From Trichobilharzia szidati (Eukaryota > Platyhelminthes > Trematoda > Strigeidida > Schistosomatidae): a stretch of 64,000 nt of DNA. Below, one piece after another: positions 21,118 to 32,979 of the stretch. The notes beneath the pieces are model-generated. The model saw only the letters and a list, made by a program, of their open reading frames with translations, had not been told where the DNA came from and did no database searches. Both the position numbers and the translations under genes were made by a program. The stretch spans positions 93,006,020 to 93,070,019 of the forward strand of contig OX235272.1 in NCBI GenBank assembly GCA_944472155.2, given 5' to 3'. How positions within the stretch are numbered: position 1 is the first letter of the stretch; every line of letters starts with the position of its first letter.

Positions 21118-21284
21118 ACTGTTCATCGACATAATGACTAACCAACTAATTTTGTAGGCTTCAACCGTCTTTTGAAGCCTGTTTTCTCACTTCATCTGAA
21201 TGTACTGCATTACATATCCAATATTCTATCAACCTTGAGAGTAAAATACATCAGTAAGTTTATTAATTGGATGTTCTAGTGAGG

Positions 21285-21545
21285 GGATTGAGAAGCAGGC
21301 CAAAACATATGTATCAGTTAGAGAACCATTGAAAATCAGCACTGGAGTACTGGATAGCTGTTTCATCCTAGTTCGGGAATCATCGGCAGTATGCAACCTC
21401 TGGGGTTCGAACCCAAACTAGGATGAAACAGCTGTCCAGTACTCCGGTGCTGGTTTTCAATGGTTCCCTAACTGATATCAAACCGTGGTCAAACTCGTAA
21501 AAACAAATCTAATCCTTACAAACCACATCTTGAAATATATATAAT
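21285..21545. mobile_element. SINE-B fold-back hairpin
   Basis: A reverse SINE-B end (21285-21418) runs into a forward end (21413-21545) right at the B box (GGGGTTCGAACCC). The arms 21317-21376 and 21414-21471 pair almost perfectly and both carry the hammerhead-like module. The loop is about 37 bases. Confidence 0.85.
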
Positions 21546-22497
21546 TTTTACAAATATATAAAGTTATTTCAAGATTTTGTTTTAGTGATCACAATTCATG
21601 ATAAAATATCACAGTAGGTGATAAAAAATCTTTGAATATTTCACTGATTATCAGATATGTGCATATCTCTGCATGTTTTCATTTGAGATGGCAGACATGT
21701 AAAAATATGCACACAGTAGACAGATTCCATTTTTGACCTCTGACCCTAAATAAAAATTTGATCTGCTGGCCACACATATACAAAAAAGGGTAAGACCAAA
21801 ACAAAAATTACATTAGATAGAGGTTCAGCAAAATGCAAATCTGCAGATGATATATATATATATATTCAGCATTCTAGTACACACCCGGCAACACAAACAT
21901 GCATATCCACACACGCACACGCACACCAACGCCTAGTCACCATTTATTTGCATGCATAATTAACTTTCACAATGATTGCTGGTTGCTTTATCAGTTGTTG
22001 TTTTTTGTGTGTATTTTTCATTTTTTTTATTACTCACCATCGTAACAACCACGAGGGGAATGTTATATCATCACTGAGACAGAGATAGGGAATCTTTTAA
22101 ACGAAGCGATACGCTGCTTTAGATTTCCAGTCTCTAAGTAACTATGCTGTATTCGTTTCATCATTATGTAATCATGTCGAATGGATTCATTGCTATCGTC
22201 GCTTTTCTTTGCTGCATGGTTTGAATTGTTTCTAGGGCTAAAGGTATTTGGAACATCAACAATAAAAAGGGATGAATAAACAATTAACCCTTTAGGCAAT
22301 TTAACAAATATTTATCATCTCAGCTGTTTCACTAATCAGGGACATAGAACAACCTTAAAATAGTTTTGTATGTCATTTGATGACATCAATTAATGGACAG
22401 TTGAATACAACTATAGTTATTATTTGTTTTCAATTCGACTTCGATTTCCCTGTCAATTGGCTTTCAAGTAATAATAACTGATGACCACTGTACAAGA
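21546..22497. other. Unassigned; (TA)n at 21849-21866 and CA-rich tract near 21905
   Basis: Only simple repeats were recognised. The 78-residue minus-strand frame at 22063-22299 has no visible motif. Confidence 0.4.
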
Positions 22498-22680
22498 GGT
22501 GCCTGCCGTGGCCCGCTTTTTCTGGTGGATAACACTTGGGCGTTTGAAATGATCCATATTAGGTTCGAGTCTCAGTGGGAACACAATCACTTAGTGAGAA
22601 TTCCGGGATATCCAGCTGACGAGTCACATATAGGACGAAATGTATATTCTGCTTGTCACCATTGACTGAATTATTCCAAG
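22498..22680 (+). mobile_element. Smalpha-type SINE with hammerhead ribozyme, copy 2
   Basis: The head is GGTGCCTGCCGTGGCCCG, then TGGATAACACTTGGGCG, with B box AGGTTCGAGTCTC. The ribozyme lies at about 22607-22658. The core is the full canonical CTGACGA with stem I TCCAG and GGACGAAA intact. Stem II has one mismatch (GTCA) and stem III is degraded. Confidence 0.82.
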
Positions 22681-23309
22681 ATTAGATAGCTGTTGATGTC
22701 CTTCAGCAATGTGTCATTTTCAGACTTTATTATCAGTGAATAACTTTGCTTACATATGACACCTACTTGACCTTACTGATTGCTCGTCCTCATTAGAACT
22801 ATAGGAGGGCTGTATGAAATTTAGATAATTAGTAGGTTCGTGTGATGAAGTGATTCTGAACCTGATTACTCGTGATCAATGTGAATTATACTGTCAAAGG
22901 TTTCGAGACTATGTGAAAGCAGGTGTATAGACCTGTTTTGTGTCTATACGCTATTATACTACTGACTGACTGAGATAAGTAGTTGTATACCATTCATATC
23001 CACTAGTAGTGTTTTCTGGCTAGCCAGATCGAAGTAATCTAAGTACCGAACGGGCATTTCGCTTGTTCAGGGCCAGACTCAGTAGCGATGTGACAAGTGT
23101 GACTCAGCTCAGATAGCCGAATCAGTTCACACCATCCGAAATCTAGCTAGCTAACCGGAAGAACTAGTAATGCAAATTAGTAACTTACAAATTAATTAGA
23201 AGTTTACGGAGTTTGACGGAGGTGCGGAGTGAGGGTGAAACTTCACTAAAGTTCCCTTTGGAATTTGAAATTTTTCCATAGTAAAGTAGATAACTGTTCT
23301 AGTTTATTG
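22681..23309. other. Unassigned
   Basis: No feature supported. Confidence 0.4.
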
Positions 23310-24200
23310 ATCATGTTGACCAATAACTGACTGGTTTCAATGTAGAACTTCGCATAGGCGTGCACCATTTCCAGTTGCCACTCTCCATGTAGCACACGAA
23401 GCTGGAGAAGAGAGTAAAGAAAGATTCAAAATAGAGATAATAAGCAGAAATATGTGGCAAAAAGAATAGCAATATGGAAGAACAATAGAATTTTATTGGA
23501 TATTGTAAATCACAAGGAGTGGATGCATCTGCGCTAGCCATTGAGAACGATTTTGAACAATATCACCGATTCTCTCCAGTCGCCATTGTTTCTTGTCATC
23601 CTGAGGACCCCAACCAGGAAGTCTACGTCTTCCTAAGTGGCTTAAACTAACTGTTATGGATTTCATTGACTGATGAGGCCATGTTTTGGATTCACCACCA
23701 CTAGCTTCTTTCCAGCCTGATCCATCCTATGTGAGCTAACATTGCCCTTCGAGGAAGGCGATAGCCAAGCATACACGTAACACATTTCCTAACCATCTCA
23801 ATCGGTACAACTTCACAAACTCATCTATTGATTTTCCCTCCTTGTCTACCACTCAACCGATGTCTAACCTCAATATTGCTCACCTTATTATACCACTTCA
23901 CATGGGAGATAGAATGCAGATATCTATGATATAAGACAGCTAGCTGACCTTTTCATGTCTTCCACTTTCAATGGCCATGTCTCACTCACAGTCATAAAGG
24001 AGGACAGAGCGGCCTGCCCTCTGGTCGACAGCCAGCCGGATATCACGTCTACTAGGCTAAAGAATACGTAAGCTGACAGGCTAATGCCAGAAGAGCCCTC
24101 TGGGGCTGGCTGATGCACTCTACCACTTCACTCTCCATCTTTAAGCTAGAATTCAATGTTTAGCGCAGTCCTGTAGCATCATCTTACATCTGACGAGAGT
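23310..24200 (-). pseudogene. RTE-like LINE reverse transcriptase C-terminal region, second subfamily
   Basis: On the minus strand, across frames, it reads ALSSFMTVSETWPLKVEDMK and NIEVRHRLSGRQGGK, then LYRLRWLGNVLR. Further on come KTWPHQSMKSITVSLSHLGR, RRLPGWGPQDDKKQW and IGDIVQNRSQW. This is the thumb-to-C-terminus of a schistosome non-LTR element, where R-W-L-G-H-V-L-R and P-G-W-G-P are typical. It differs from the W-R-R-S-C-E-E-E tail of the other RTE copies. The frame is broken many times. Confidence 0.75.
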
Positions 24201-24989
24201 GATTGCTGCTCCTAAAAGTGTTCAGAAGACTCTGCATTTTGTCGATGTCTTCACCTAAATGAAGAAAAGTGTTGATTTTACAGATTGAATTTGGTTTTGT
24301 ATCAAAAAATGGTGGTGATTTCAACCAGCATTAAACATTATTGACTAATACCGTGCATAATCTATTTTTTCTCTTAAAAAAGTAATTAATTCCGTCAAAG
24401 ACGAAAAAGGCTGTTCAGTACTGGTGAAGAGTAGCGGAAAATTTAGTTTCCTCTCTTGAGGGATTCTAGAATCTGGCAGGATTTTTTCGGTAAATGCAAT
24501 CTGTAGAACGATAAGAAACACATGTCATTATGAAAGGGTCAGACAGTAAGCACCATTCGTGATCATCCATTGCTGATGAGAGCTTATATCGAAAGCTATT
24601 GATATTTTTTGTACAAATTTTGAATTGTTTATCATTGCATACTTTTTTAACCATTTTGAAGATAGACCCAGTTACTCCAGTATGCAATCCGTGAAGTGCT
24701 GGTTGACAGCAACAGTAATTTTCTCCTCTGTGGCCATTATCATCAGAAGAAACAGAAACCAAAAACAACTAATCTAAAATTCAGTGATCTCTTCTTCACA
24801 TTTGGGATTAAATTCATGCTAGTTAAGTCTGGTTTCGAGCAACTTACCAACCCGTCACTAAATTATAATAAAGCGGTAGATAATTTCTGACATGTCAAAT
24901 ATGACAATGGCTGACAGCATTTCATTGTGTCATTAGAAAATCTTTTTCGAATTCGGTTGTTATGTGTGAGTTGTTATTTTGATCACTTG
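24201..24989. other. Unassigned
   Basis: A 100-residue minus-strand frame (24466-24768) has no recognisable fold or motif and is treated as chance. Confidence 0.35.
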
Positions 24990-24999
24990 ATCAGGGAAT

Positions 25000-25480
25000 G
25001 ACAGACATCCTTTGGACACAAGCTAACTGATTCAGTGTGGTATCAGATGGTTAGAGGCAATCAGTAGAAAGTTTCACTCTCCATTAAATGAAGAAATAGA
25101 CGTTTGACATTAATTACCATCTATTGTTCAGTCAAAGTATACAATGCAGCCCTACAGGAGGTCAATCACGAGCCCTATTAGCTCAGTGGTAACGTCTCTG
25201 ACTGCAGCATTGGGTGACACGGGTTCCAATTCCAGAAGTAGCTGCAGATACGTCTTGCCTGACGAGTGCAAAAGAGTACAAGACCTAGGTGCAAGGCTTC
25301 CTGTGGATTGCTTCCAACCATCCAGCAACGACAATTCACAGTACACAGGGATGGCAGGCTATCAAGCATGCTGGGCACATTTCAAACTTGACTGATAGAA
25401 TTCAGTCTACACCAAAGAGTCGAAGGACTAGACTTATGACACTACTGATTACCACCTAGTGTTCAGTCAACATGTTTCAG
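25000..25480 (+). mobile_element. SINE-E: tRNA-like SINE preceded by a tail of another copy
   Basis: The tRNA-like head at 25172-25245 has a good A box (TTAGCTCAGTGGTAACG) and a B box (GGGTTCCAATTCC). The body contains TGCTTCCAACCATCCAGCAA and the 3' block CACCTAGTGTTCAGTCAA at about 25454-25471. Just upstream, 25100-25140 shows the same 3' block (ACCATCTATTGTTCAGTCAA), so two copies lie head to tail. Confidence 0.7.
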
Positions 25481-26514
25481 TATGTGTTATGTGATCTCCT
25501 TGCCGTCGGTTATAATCGCGCATAAGGTTATAATTACTTCTTCCAAAAAGTCAATCATTTCAAAGCAAGAAATTGATCTCAACTCATGATGAAAACTTAT
25601 CTCGAAATAATTACAGTTATTTTAAATGACTCGGTAACAAATATCGATTTAAAGCATGCTATATTATTTCATCCCGTCTTCCCTTTATCTTATTCTCCTC
25701 GAAAATATGGTTTCTATCCATCTGTGTTAGCATATTCTAAACTCAACTAACACCCTTGAACATTTAATCATGATTCCATTAGAAACTATATGAATGAACA
25801 TCTAGTAATTATGATAATATTTTCTGTGTTACTATGTTTCATAAAGTTACAATTAAATGATGCAATATCTCTAGTTATCTCTTTTTGTCTCTCCCCCTCT
25901 TTTCTGTCTCTTCTGTATCCTTAACCATATCGTGGAGATAAACACGACCAACTTAGAAACAAGCAAAAAGTATTTCCAGTGACTGGGGCATATATATGGT
26001 TATCGTATTGTCTGATTATAATGTAATGCGTACAATGAATAACGTTCATGATTAGTATGCATAACTGTGTGTTAATGTGTTCTTGTGTGTGTGCGTATTT
26101 GCACGGAATAAAGAAAGTATTTAAAAATTGTCTACGTTTAATTACAAGACACATAAAAATGATTCTTCAATTTCGCTAAGAAATGAAAAAGAAGGCTGTG
26201 AAAGTGGCCTGAAAATTTGTCTCCTACAAACCTTTGCCCATAGATAGCATCAGTAACAATAAAATAGTCTAGAAATCAATTACAACCTACCCACCTATTC
26301 GTGTATAGTGATATCATTTGAAAGCGTAATAGAGATTGGCTTACAATAACACATTTATTGCGTGATATATATTAGAACTGGCTGGTTAGTTGAATTCAAT
26401 AATTCAAATGAAAAGACGACAAGAAACTCAGACAAAACAACTGTATACCCTCTAAATGTCGTATAGCTATTGTTTGAAAAGTACACTTTTATCTAACGTT
26501 ACAATAATAACTTT
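25481..26514. other. Unassigned
   Basis: GT-rich tract near 26080 and otherwise AT-rich. No feature supported. Confidence 0.4.
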
Positions 26515-27165
26515 CTTCTTCTTATTGTTGTTTCCTTTAATTCCTAGAGGAACATAGGGATTTAGCCGCATGTCTCCATTGCGTTCAGTTTCCCGTCAAC
26601 CTTTTCACCCCACTCCACGTCTGCCCACATACGGTCATCTCCTCTTCGCATGACGTCCTCCACTCCATGCCACCCTCACACTGACGACCAACTCGCCGCT
26701 TCCCATTCGAGTTCCACTTGAGCCATGGCCTGGTATGTGATGTCACTTGATGGTTTGATTTCTCAGAGTGTGGCCATTCCACCTCCATTTCTTCTTGCGT
26801 ATTTGTTGCACAGTTTGTTCCTGATGGGTTGGTTCGTTCATTGCCAGAGATCCCTCCCTGTTGCTGATCTTTTCTGGCCAGCCATCTGATCTTGGGTACT
26901 GAGCGAAGATAGCTGTTGATGAAGGTCTGTAGTTTGTTCGAAGTGCTTTTCGTGACGCAGCACCAAGTCTCCGATGCGCATAGTAAGTAGCACTGACTTC
27001 ACATTGGAGTTCAAAATCTGGATGTTATTTTTCATGCTGAGTCGGTCCTGTTGACCTCCACACAGACTTGGGAGTAATGAACGCTTGTCTTGCTTTCCCG
27101 ATCCTTGCTTTGATATCCTCATCAATTCCGTCCACTTGTAGTTGAAACGATGCTTCCTAGGTAGT
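26515..27165 (-). pseudogene. RTE-type LINE C-terminal region and 3' end (reverse)
   Basis: From the 3' end (GTTCCTCTAGGAATTAAAGG on the minus strand near 26540) the coding order runs up to 27125. It reads TDEDIKARIGK-like, then QDKRSLLPSLCGGQQ, NNIQILNSNVKSVLLTMRIG and HFEQTTDLHQQLSSLS, then QDQMAGQKRSATGRDLWQ. Frame 26788-26585 carries MEVEWPHSEKS and SGVKRLTGN. It is homologous to 6239-6870 and interrupted by frameshifts. Confidence 0.8.
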
Positions 27166-27344
27166 TAGCTTTATTCTGGGCAGTATTTATATAATATAAA
27201 CAATTTTCAGAGGTATTTATAGCATAATAGTTTCTCATCTAAGATGTTCATGTGAAGTAAACAATAACAGTAGATTGCTTGACGCAGTGCTATCTGACCT
27301 GGAGCGAAAATCAATCCCCCCATTATGATATTTCTTCTTTAATT

Positions 27345-27548
27345 CAATTTTAGATTTTCCCGCTGGTTGATTGCACCGAAGTGATTGGTTTCAGGTTGAC
27401 ATTTCGGCTTCTTCTGCAGATGCTTCGACGATGTCTCAGCATGTAATTAAAAGTCAACTGCTGGATGGTGACAACCAGTGGAATTCATGGAGACGAGCGT
27501 TTCGTCCTGTTTGGGACTCGTCGGATGGGTGTACCTGCATTCTCCAGT
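27345..27548 (-). mobile_element. Smalpha-type SINE, reverse half of a fold-back pair
   Basis: It contains the block GATTGCACCGAAGTGATTGG and, at about 27475-27540, a reverse hammerhead: GACGA, GTCC/GGAC, GAAA, then ACGC/TCGT stem III and C. Part of the core (CTG) is lost. The tRNA head is missing because the copy switches to the forward strand at about 27549. Confidence 0.75.
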
Positions 27549-27745
27549 AAGAGGTGGCCCTCGTAGGCCAAGTGGTCTAGTGAATAACGCTTTTGCGTTT
27601 GAAACTATGGGCACTGGGTTCGAGCCTCTTTAGGAACATCACCACTGACTGGACAATACGGGATATCCAGATGACGAGTCCTAGATAGGACGAAATGTGT
27701 ATACTGGACTCCACTGCGAGTCACCATCCACCAATCAACATTTAA
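27549..27745 (+). mobile_element. Smalpha-type SINE with hammerhead ribozyme, copy 4
   Basis: Head GAGGTGGCCCTCGTAGGCCA, A box AGTGGTCTAGTGAATAACGC, B box GGGTTCGAGCC. The ribozyme at about 27660-27720 has stem I TCCAG/CTGGA, core TGACGA (C3 is A), stem II GTCC/GGAC, GAAA, stem III ATGT/GTAT and cleavage base A. Most helices are intact. Confidence 0.85.
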
Positions 27746-28144
27746 TATTTTTTCTTTGTTTCCCTCGAGAAATGCACAACATATGGTTGAAATTCAATTG
27801 ATTTTAAAAAGTGCACGAGTATATTTTCGGACCGAGGGATATCAGTGAAGAACTAAGGACTGCAGGTAGTTAGTTTTATGACTCAAGCAGGAGCAATAGT
27901 ACCGGAAGTCACAGGAATAGTTATCTCATCATTTATTGGGATACGTTGCCACCCCTGATTATGCTTTTATTCTAGTTTAATAGACATTCACGAATCGGTA
28001 GGTTATAAATACTCGGAAGAGCCAACAATAAAGACAGAAAAAATACTTGGTAGCCGAAGTTTTAAGCAGGTATCCTATTCTGATAAGATAGACAGTTGTC
28101 ATACTGAATTGTTTGTTTCCGACTTCTCATTGATTATAAAAGAT
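27746..28144. other. Unassigned
   Basis: No feature supported. Confidence 0.4.
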
Positions 28145-28560
28145 AGAAATATATTACTTTTTGTGTCAGATAGTTGGAGGCAATTGGCGGGAATCTCTGA
28201 ACGTCGATTTCGCACTTAGTGGTACTCATCAGTTGAGTTGGTGTTCCTTTGGAGATAGATTATAATTCAACTCATCCAATGCCACAGTGAACAACATTGC
28301 CAGTTTTACAGAAGATTAGTTGCCGCTTGAACAATTTAAAGGTAATACAGCGCTGTGTGATACAGGTTTGAATCTCCGAGGGGAAATGAATTTCATCGAT
28401 ATCACAGATATGTTTTTCTGAAGACTGCTGACAAACATAAATTAAGATGTGCTGACATGTCACCTGGACTGATGATCACATTGTAAATTTGACTGACAGA
28501 GTTTAGTTAGTACTAAAGATTAGACAGCATAGATGTGACTACTGCTCAGTGATTAGTCAA
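28145..28560 (+). mobile_element. SINE-E-like diverged copy
   Basis: GATAGTTGGAGGCAATTGGCGG near 28170 parallels 25045-25065. A weak tRNA-like run with a B-box-like GGTTTGAATCTCC at about 28366 follows, then a body with TAAATTTGACTGACAGAGTT. The ending TGACTACTGCTCAGTGATTA resembles the SINE-E 3' block. Confidence 0.5.
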
Positions 28561-28755
28561 TTTCCATCACTTCCATATTGAAGTAAGTTTCAGAGTTTTG
28601 AAGAATAAAGCATTCTAACCAGTTCTGATATTTATCGTCTAAAGATTATCGTTTAAGTTACTGCAGCCGTAGAAAATATTCTATCGTAGGTTAAAGTAAG
28701 TATATACACTTTAAAGCCCTGAGTTGTACTCGTCCTTATCTTTAAGGTAATATGA

Positions 28756-28990
28756 ATTTTCAAGTATTCGTTTGTAGGGATTTTGTTTGATTGGTTGAAG
28801 GATTTCATCATGAGCTGATATCGGTTAGAGAACCATTTGAAAACCTGCAGGAAGTACTGGAGAGTTGTATCGTTCCAGTTCGGAACTCTTCGGTAGTACT
28901 CAACTCAGTACCTTCTGGTTACAAGGCGAGCTAGCTCGTCGAACATTAATCCACTGGGACCCGACCCCAATACAGCCGAAGAGTCCCAAA
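28756..28990 (-). mobile_element. SINE-B, truncated in the tRNA head
   Basis: It begins exactly at the family edge ATTTTCAAGT. The tail, hammerhead-like block at 28852-28900 and tRNA-like head (TTAATCCACTGGGACCCGAC) follow. The B box is lost by deletion. Confidence 0.75.
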
Positions 28991-29635
28991 CTGGGACTTC
29001 AGCTCCAACTTATAAATTTTGTTAAGTTTACATAATATATCGTACTGATGAGCATAATCGCTTGCGAGAAGCGTTGATTGTGATTCCTAATACAAGTTAC
29101 AGTGTATAATCTCATCTACTGCATCCATTCATCATTTCTTTTTATAAAAACACACACACACACACTATGTATAATCACTGAAACGTAAAAACGGAACTAG
29201 AATTCTAATTATGCGGAAATTCATTAATGTAATCCATTTATGAAATTCGAAAATGTTATTTGACCTTAACTACACGAAAGTTGACCTTTATATTGACATA
29301 CAGTCATGAAATATTGATAATTGACAGCTCTTACTGAAGTTATTACATATTTCGAAAACTTTGTTAAATGATACTTACTGTAAAATAAGTTCGCATCGAT
29401 TGTCTATTGTTTCCACTTTAATTCTTTTATCATGCCTAAAGGGAAATAATATAATAGGGGGGGGGGGTAAAGTTTCAAATGAAGCTTCGAATAGTTACAA
29501 TACTATTTGATAACTGGATTCGAACTAGAAGCAGGTAGTTTCAACAACTGTTATTATTCTTTCTTTCTTTCTTGCATTCTGACCCAAATACCTCCGTTCC
29601 ACTTAATCCTCTGCTGTCTCTTTCAACTGTCTCTA
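28991..29635. other. Unassigned; (CA)n near 29152-29165 and G11 run at 29457-29467
   Basis: Only the simple tracts were recognised. Confidence 0.45.
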
Positions 29636-29639
29636 CAAT

Positions 29640-29998
29640 TGTCCATAAGTAGTCATGATCTTCTTGTTGTCAACCCTTCTAGGGCCTGGTGTGTGATATC
29701 ACTCAATGGTCTCCTTAGTGTATATTCACTGCAGGTCCATTTCCATTTGCATATTTGTTGGGCCTATTCTTTTTAGCCAACCATCTGGTGTTCTGTATCG
29801 ACAGAAGACAGCTGTTGATGAAAATCTGCAGCTTCCTTTTCGAAATGCTTTTGGTAACCTGCAAGCCAAATTTGTGAGCCATACCGAACCAATCACTGAA
29901 TATTTGTGTTGACAATTGTTCCTTGTACTAACTGCTGTAGATTTCCACGCTGATTTCAGAGTAATGCACTTCTGTCTTGCTTCCCCTACGGATTCCAA
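29640..29998 (-). pseudogene. RTE-type LINE fragment (reverse)
   Basis: The minus-strand frame 29998-29726 includes ARQKCITLKSAWKSTAVSTR (compare ARQAFNTLKSVWRSTAL at 6300). The shifted frame contains a FRKGSCRFSSTAVFCRYRT region equivalent to the F-E-Q-x-T-x-L-H-Q-Q block. It lacks the C-terminal W-R-R-S-C tail. Confidence 0.65.
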
Positions 29999-30059
29999 CT
30001 GGTATTTTGAAATTCATGAAAATTCCCCATTCGAAAATTAATAAACAGAAAAACAGTAG

Positions 30060-30625
30060 TTGAGCGAAGAGTCACCTCTCCGCGAATTCATTTTCATAGC
30101 TGTACAATCACAAATATATATGTGGTTATTTTGTATGTGTGTGGATACATTAAATTTGTCAAACAAAAATACAATTAGTAAGTTTTTGTTGGAGTTACGT
30201 AACACAAAAGGCATTTAGATGAATTGGATGTTGATATAAGAGGGTAGTAACAAAAGTGATGAGTTGTCATAAATGATTGTTAAAGAAGAGTTACGTAATA
30301 ACATGAATAGTTTGATGAAAGAGTTGTGTTCAGAGTGTACGTGGAAACATAACATACGGAATTACGTAAGAGTCTTAAGTAGTTAGAAAAAGTAAGCATA
30401 CAAACAAAAGTTATGTCAAGTCAACAGAATTTTACCATGACAATAGAAGTGGTTGAATAATTTTCTTTTGTATGCATAGTTCTGGTTCTTCTTACTGAAT
30501 GGCTAGGGCTTCTGCAATGCAAGGAAGATGGAAACGTATCGTCTTTGGCAGGTTGTTCTTCATTTTGTAGATTACTTTCAAGCAGGCATTTGTTGATGAT
30601 TGTTCAGCTAGTATCACTTCGTTGT
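30060..30625 (-). mobile_element. PLE family 1, C-terminus and terminal region (reverse)
   Basis: The terminal block is at 30065-30110 (GAAGAGTCACCTCTCCGCGAATTC). A 3' untranslated region with TTACGTAA motifs follows, then C-terminal codons at about 30450-30610. In minus-strand sense these give NACLKVIYKMKNNLPKTIRF, then HLPCIAEALAIQ, PELCIQKKIIQPLLLSW-type sequence with one stop. It is homologous to 56130-56800. Confidence 0.75.
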
Positions 30626-30635
30626 GAAATCTAAT

Positions 30636-31200
30636 CTAATCAATTAGTTCCTCATCATCGGCTCTACACTAATATATAGTCTTTTACATCAAAATTTAGT
30701 AAATCAAATGGTTATTTTAGTAAATCAGTTTTAGGTATGTGGAGATGAAATTAAGAGGTTAAAAGTCATCAAAACAATTAACTAATAGATGTTAGTAACA
30801 AGATATCTAAGTTTTGAAGGAGGGGTGAAAATTAATTACTTACGGAATTCAAGATAAGTTGATTCTTAGGCGTTAGCAACAAGTTATTACATAGTCGAGA
30901 AATTTGTAAAATGGCAATGATGACTAAGAAGAATAGGATGACTCAGAAGAATTACGTAAAATACAAACAAGTTAATAGAATTAGGTAGAATTGTAAAAAT
31001 TGTAAAAAATTAACAAAGTCAAAGTTACAAGGGGAGGGGAAAAATCGTTTTTAAAACTTAATAGATATTACGTAGTTGGCCATGGCAAAGAAAGTGGCTG
31101 TACAAATTTCTTTTGAACACTCACAGATTTGGTTTGTTCATATGGATTCCAATTGCCTCTGATGTATGTAGAAGTTATATTCGTAGATCACGCTGCGACA
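30636..31200 (-). mobile_element. PLE family 3, C-terminus and terminal region (reverse)
   Basis: C-terminal codons at about 31085-31165 (minus) read TKSVSVQKKFVQPLSLPW, the PLE ending. The 3' untranslated region and a terminal block at 30641-30876 follow. That block contains GAGCCGATGATGAGGAACTA in minus sense. Confidence 0.7.
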
Positions 31201-31221
31201 GGTTGGTTGATATATGATAAA

Positions 31222-31480
31222 TAACGCCTAAGAATCAACTTATCTTGAATTCCGTAAGTAATGAATTTTCACCCCTCCTTCAAAACTTAGATATCTTGTT
31301 ACTAACATCTATTAGTCAATTGTTTTGATGACTTTTAACCTCTTAATTTCACCCATCCACCCTGTATACCTAAAACTGATTAACTAAAATAACCACTTGA
31401 TTGGTAAAAACAGTTTTGATGTAAAAAAGTAACTATATAGTAGTGTAGAGCCAGCCAGCCGATGATGAGGAACTAATTGA
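31222..31480 (+). mobile_element. PLE family 3 terminal region, inverted copy
   Basis: Inverted repeat of 30641-30876. Shared blocks include AACGCCTAAGAATCAACTTA, TCACCCCTCCTTCAAAACTT and GATGATGAGGAACTAATTGA. Confidence 0.85.
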
Positions 31481-31629
31481 AAATGAGTGCATATTTCTTC
31501 GCTGCTCAATCTGTTTTATTCTAAATGTGTAAATGGGAATTTGGAAATTACTGAAATCTAATCTACATTAAAATCATTCGACTTTGTTTGTCTATGCATT
31601 TTAGAATATTTCAATAGTCTTTGTATTTT

Positions 31630-32380
31630 TGAAAAAGAGAAGACATTCAGCGAAGAGACTCTTTTCGGCGAATTCATTCACATAGCTGTACAATCGCATT
31701 TATATATAAATATTTGTGTGTGTGTGTGTACATGAGGTTTGTCAAGTTTAGATAATTGATTAGTTAATACAAGAATGATGAAGTATAGAGACAAAGTTAA
31801 TCAGACAGCAACTAAACTAAGATTGAGTTAAAAAGCTAGATGACGTAATATAATTGGCTAAAATGTTACAACTTAGGTCAGGATAGCAACAGAGGTAATT
31901 ACAGGTAGAGATTAAGTAGAAGTGAAATTGAGTGAATAAGTTGGATGACGTAACATGAATGACTAGAAACTGGGCGTTGTTCAAGTCAGTAACAGTGGTA
32001 GTGAGGTGTAGAAACTGAATCGGGTGGGGGTAGAGAACAAGAAAGTTGAAAATGTAAAATGTTACATTTGAGAAGACAAAATAATACTAATGAAGAGACA
32101 GAAGAAAAGATTAGGTAGAATTTACATGTCGGCTAATAAGATAGATTACGTCCATTTCAAGTGTAGTGATTGAACGAACTTCTTCTGTATGCAGAGTTCA
32201 GGACTTAGCAAGGGAATCGCCATTGCTTCTGCAGTTTGAAGAAGTCTGACTCGTACACCTTTGTATTTTTGAGAAGTAAAGTGTTTGTGAGCAAAATAAC
32301 ATTGAAAGGTAGAGTGATGAAGATGAGTTGACGAATGAGATACATTTCGATTTCTATTTCCTACGCTAATATGCATTTAT
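31630..32380 (-). mobile_element. PLE, C-terminus, 3' untranslated region and terminal block (reverse)
   Basis: The terminal block is at 31635-31700 (CATTCAGCGAAGAGACTCTT, GGCGAATTCATTCACATAGC). The 3' untranslated region follows. Minus-strand C-terminal codons at 32376-32146 contain VRLLQTAEAMAIPLLSPELC and then IQKKFVQSLHLKW. The same terminal block opens the window at 1-45. Confidence 0.75.
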
Positions 32381-32979
32381 GAAGTTAACAGTTAGGAAAA
32401 TGAATACAACGATGAGTTTTGACTGAAATAGCTATAGAATAATGGTAATAATAGTAAAAATAAAAAAATAGGTTTGTAAATTAACATGAAACAGACTGTT
32501 ATTTGAGCGATTACGTAACAGAAATGAGGTTTGATTCCTTTTTGTTTTGTTGTCTTAAATGAGCACGTGTCGATAACAATTACTTAAGCTACAAATTGAG
32601 TAAAGGGAATGTGATTCAACTAAGAGTAATGCATAAAGAAAACATGAATTTCGTTTGTATACACGATTTTGTGTTTGTAGGCTTGTCTCATGTTGACTTA
32701 CCTTTTGCATCATAGGTGATTGTGCCACATAATGTGGAATTAATTACATTCCATTATTAATGACCAGTGTTCTCCTAAATTAATAGTTGTGGAACATGGA
32801 ATGATTTTTACATGTTTGTCAATCAGCTATGGGTGATGATGATTATAAATTCTAAAATGGATTTGCTTTACTTTTCAAGCTATGTAATAATAGTAATTAT
32901 TACTATTGTCCTTATTATTATACCCGTAATCTTGCTTAATTTTCTCCCGACATTACCTATAACCTTAAAATAAATAAGT
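32381..32979. other. Unassigned
   Basis: AT-rich; may hold upstream PLE sequence too diverged to read. Confidence 0.3.

Noticed and set aside
24466..24768. 100-residue minus-strand frame as a host gene exon
   Set aside because: It has no recognisable domain, and no splice-site or codon evidence was visible.
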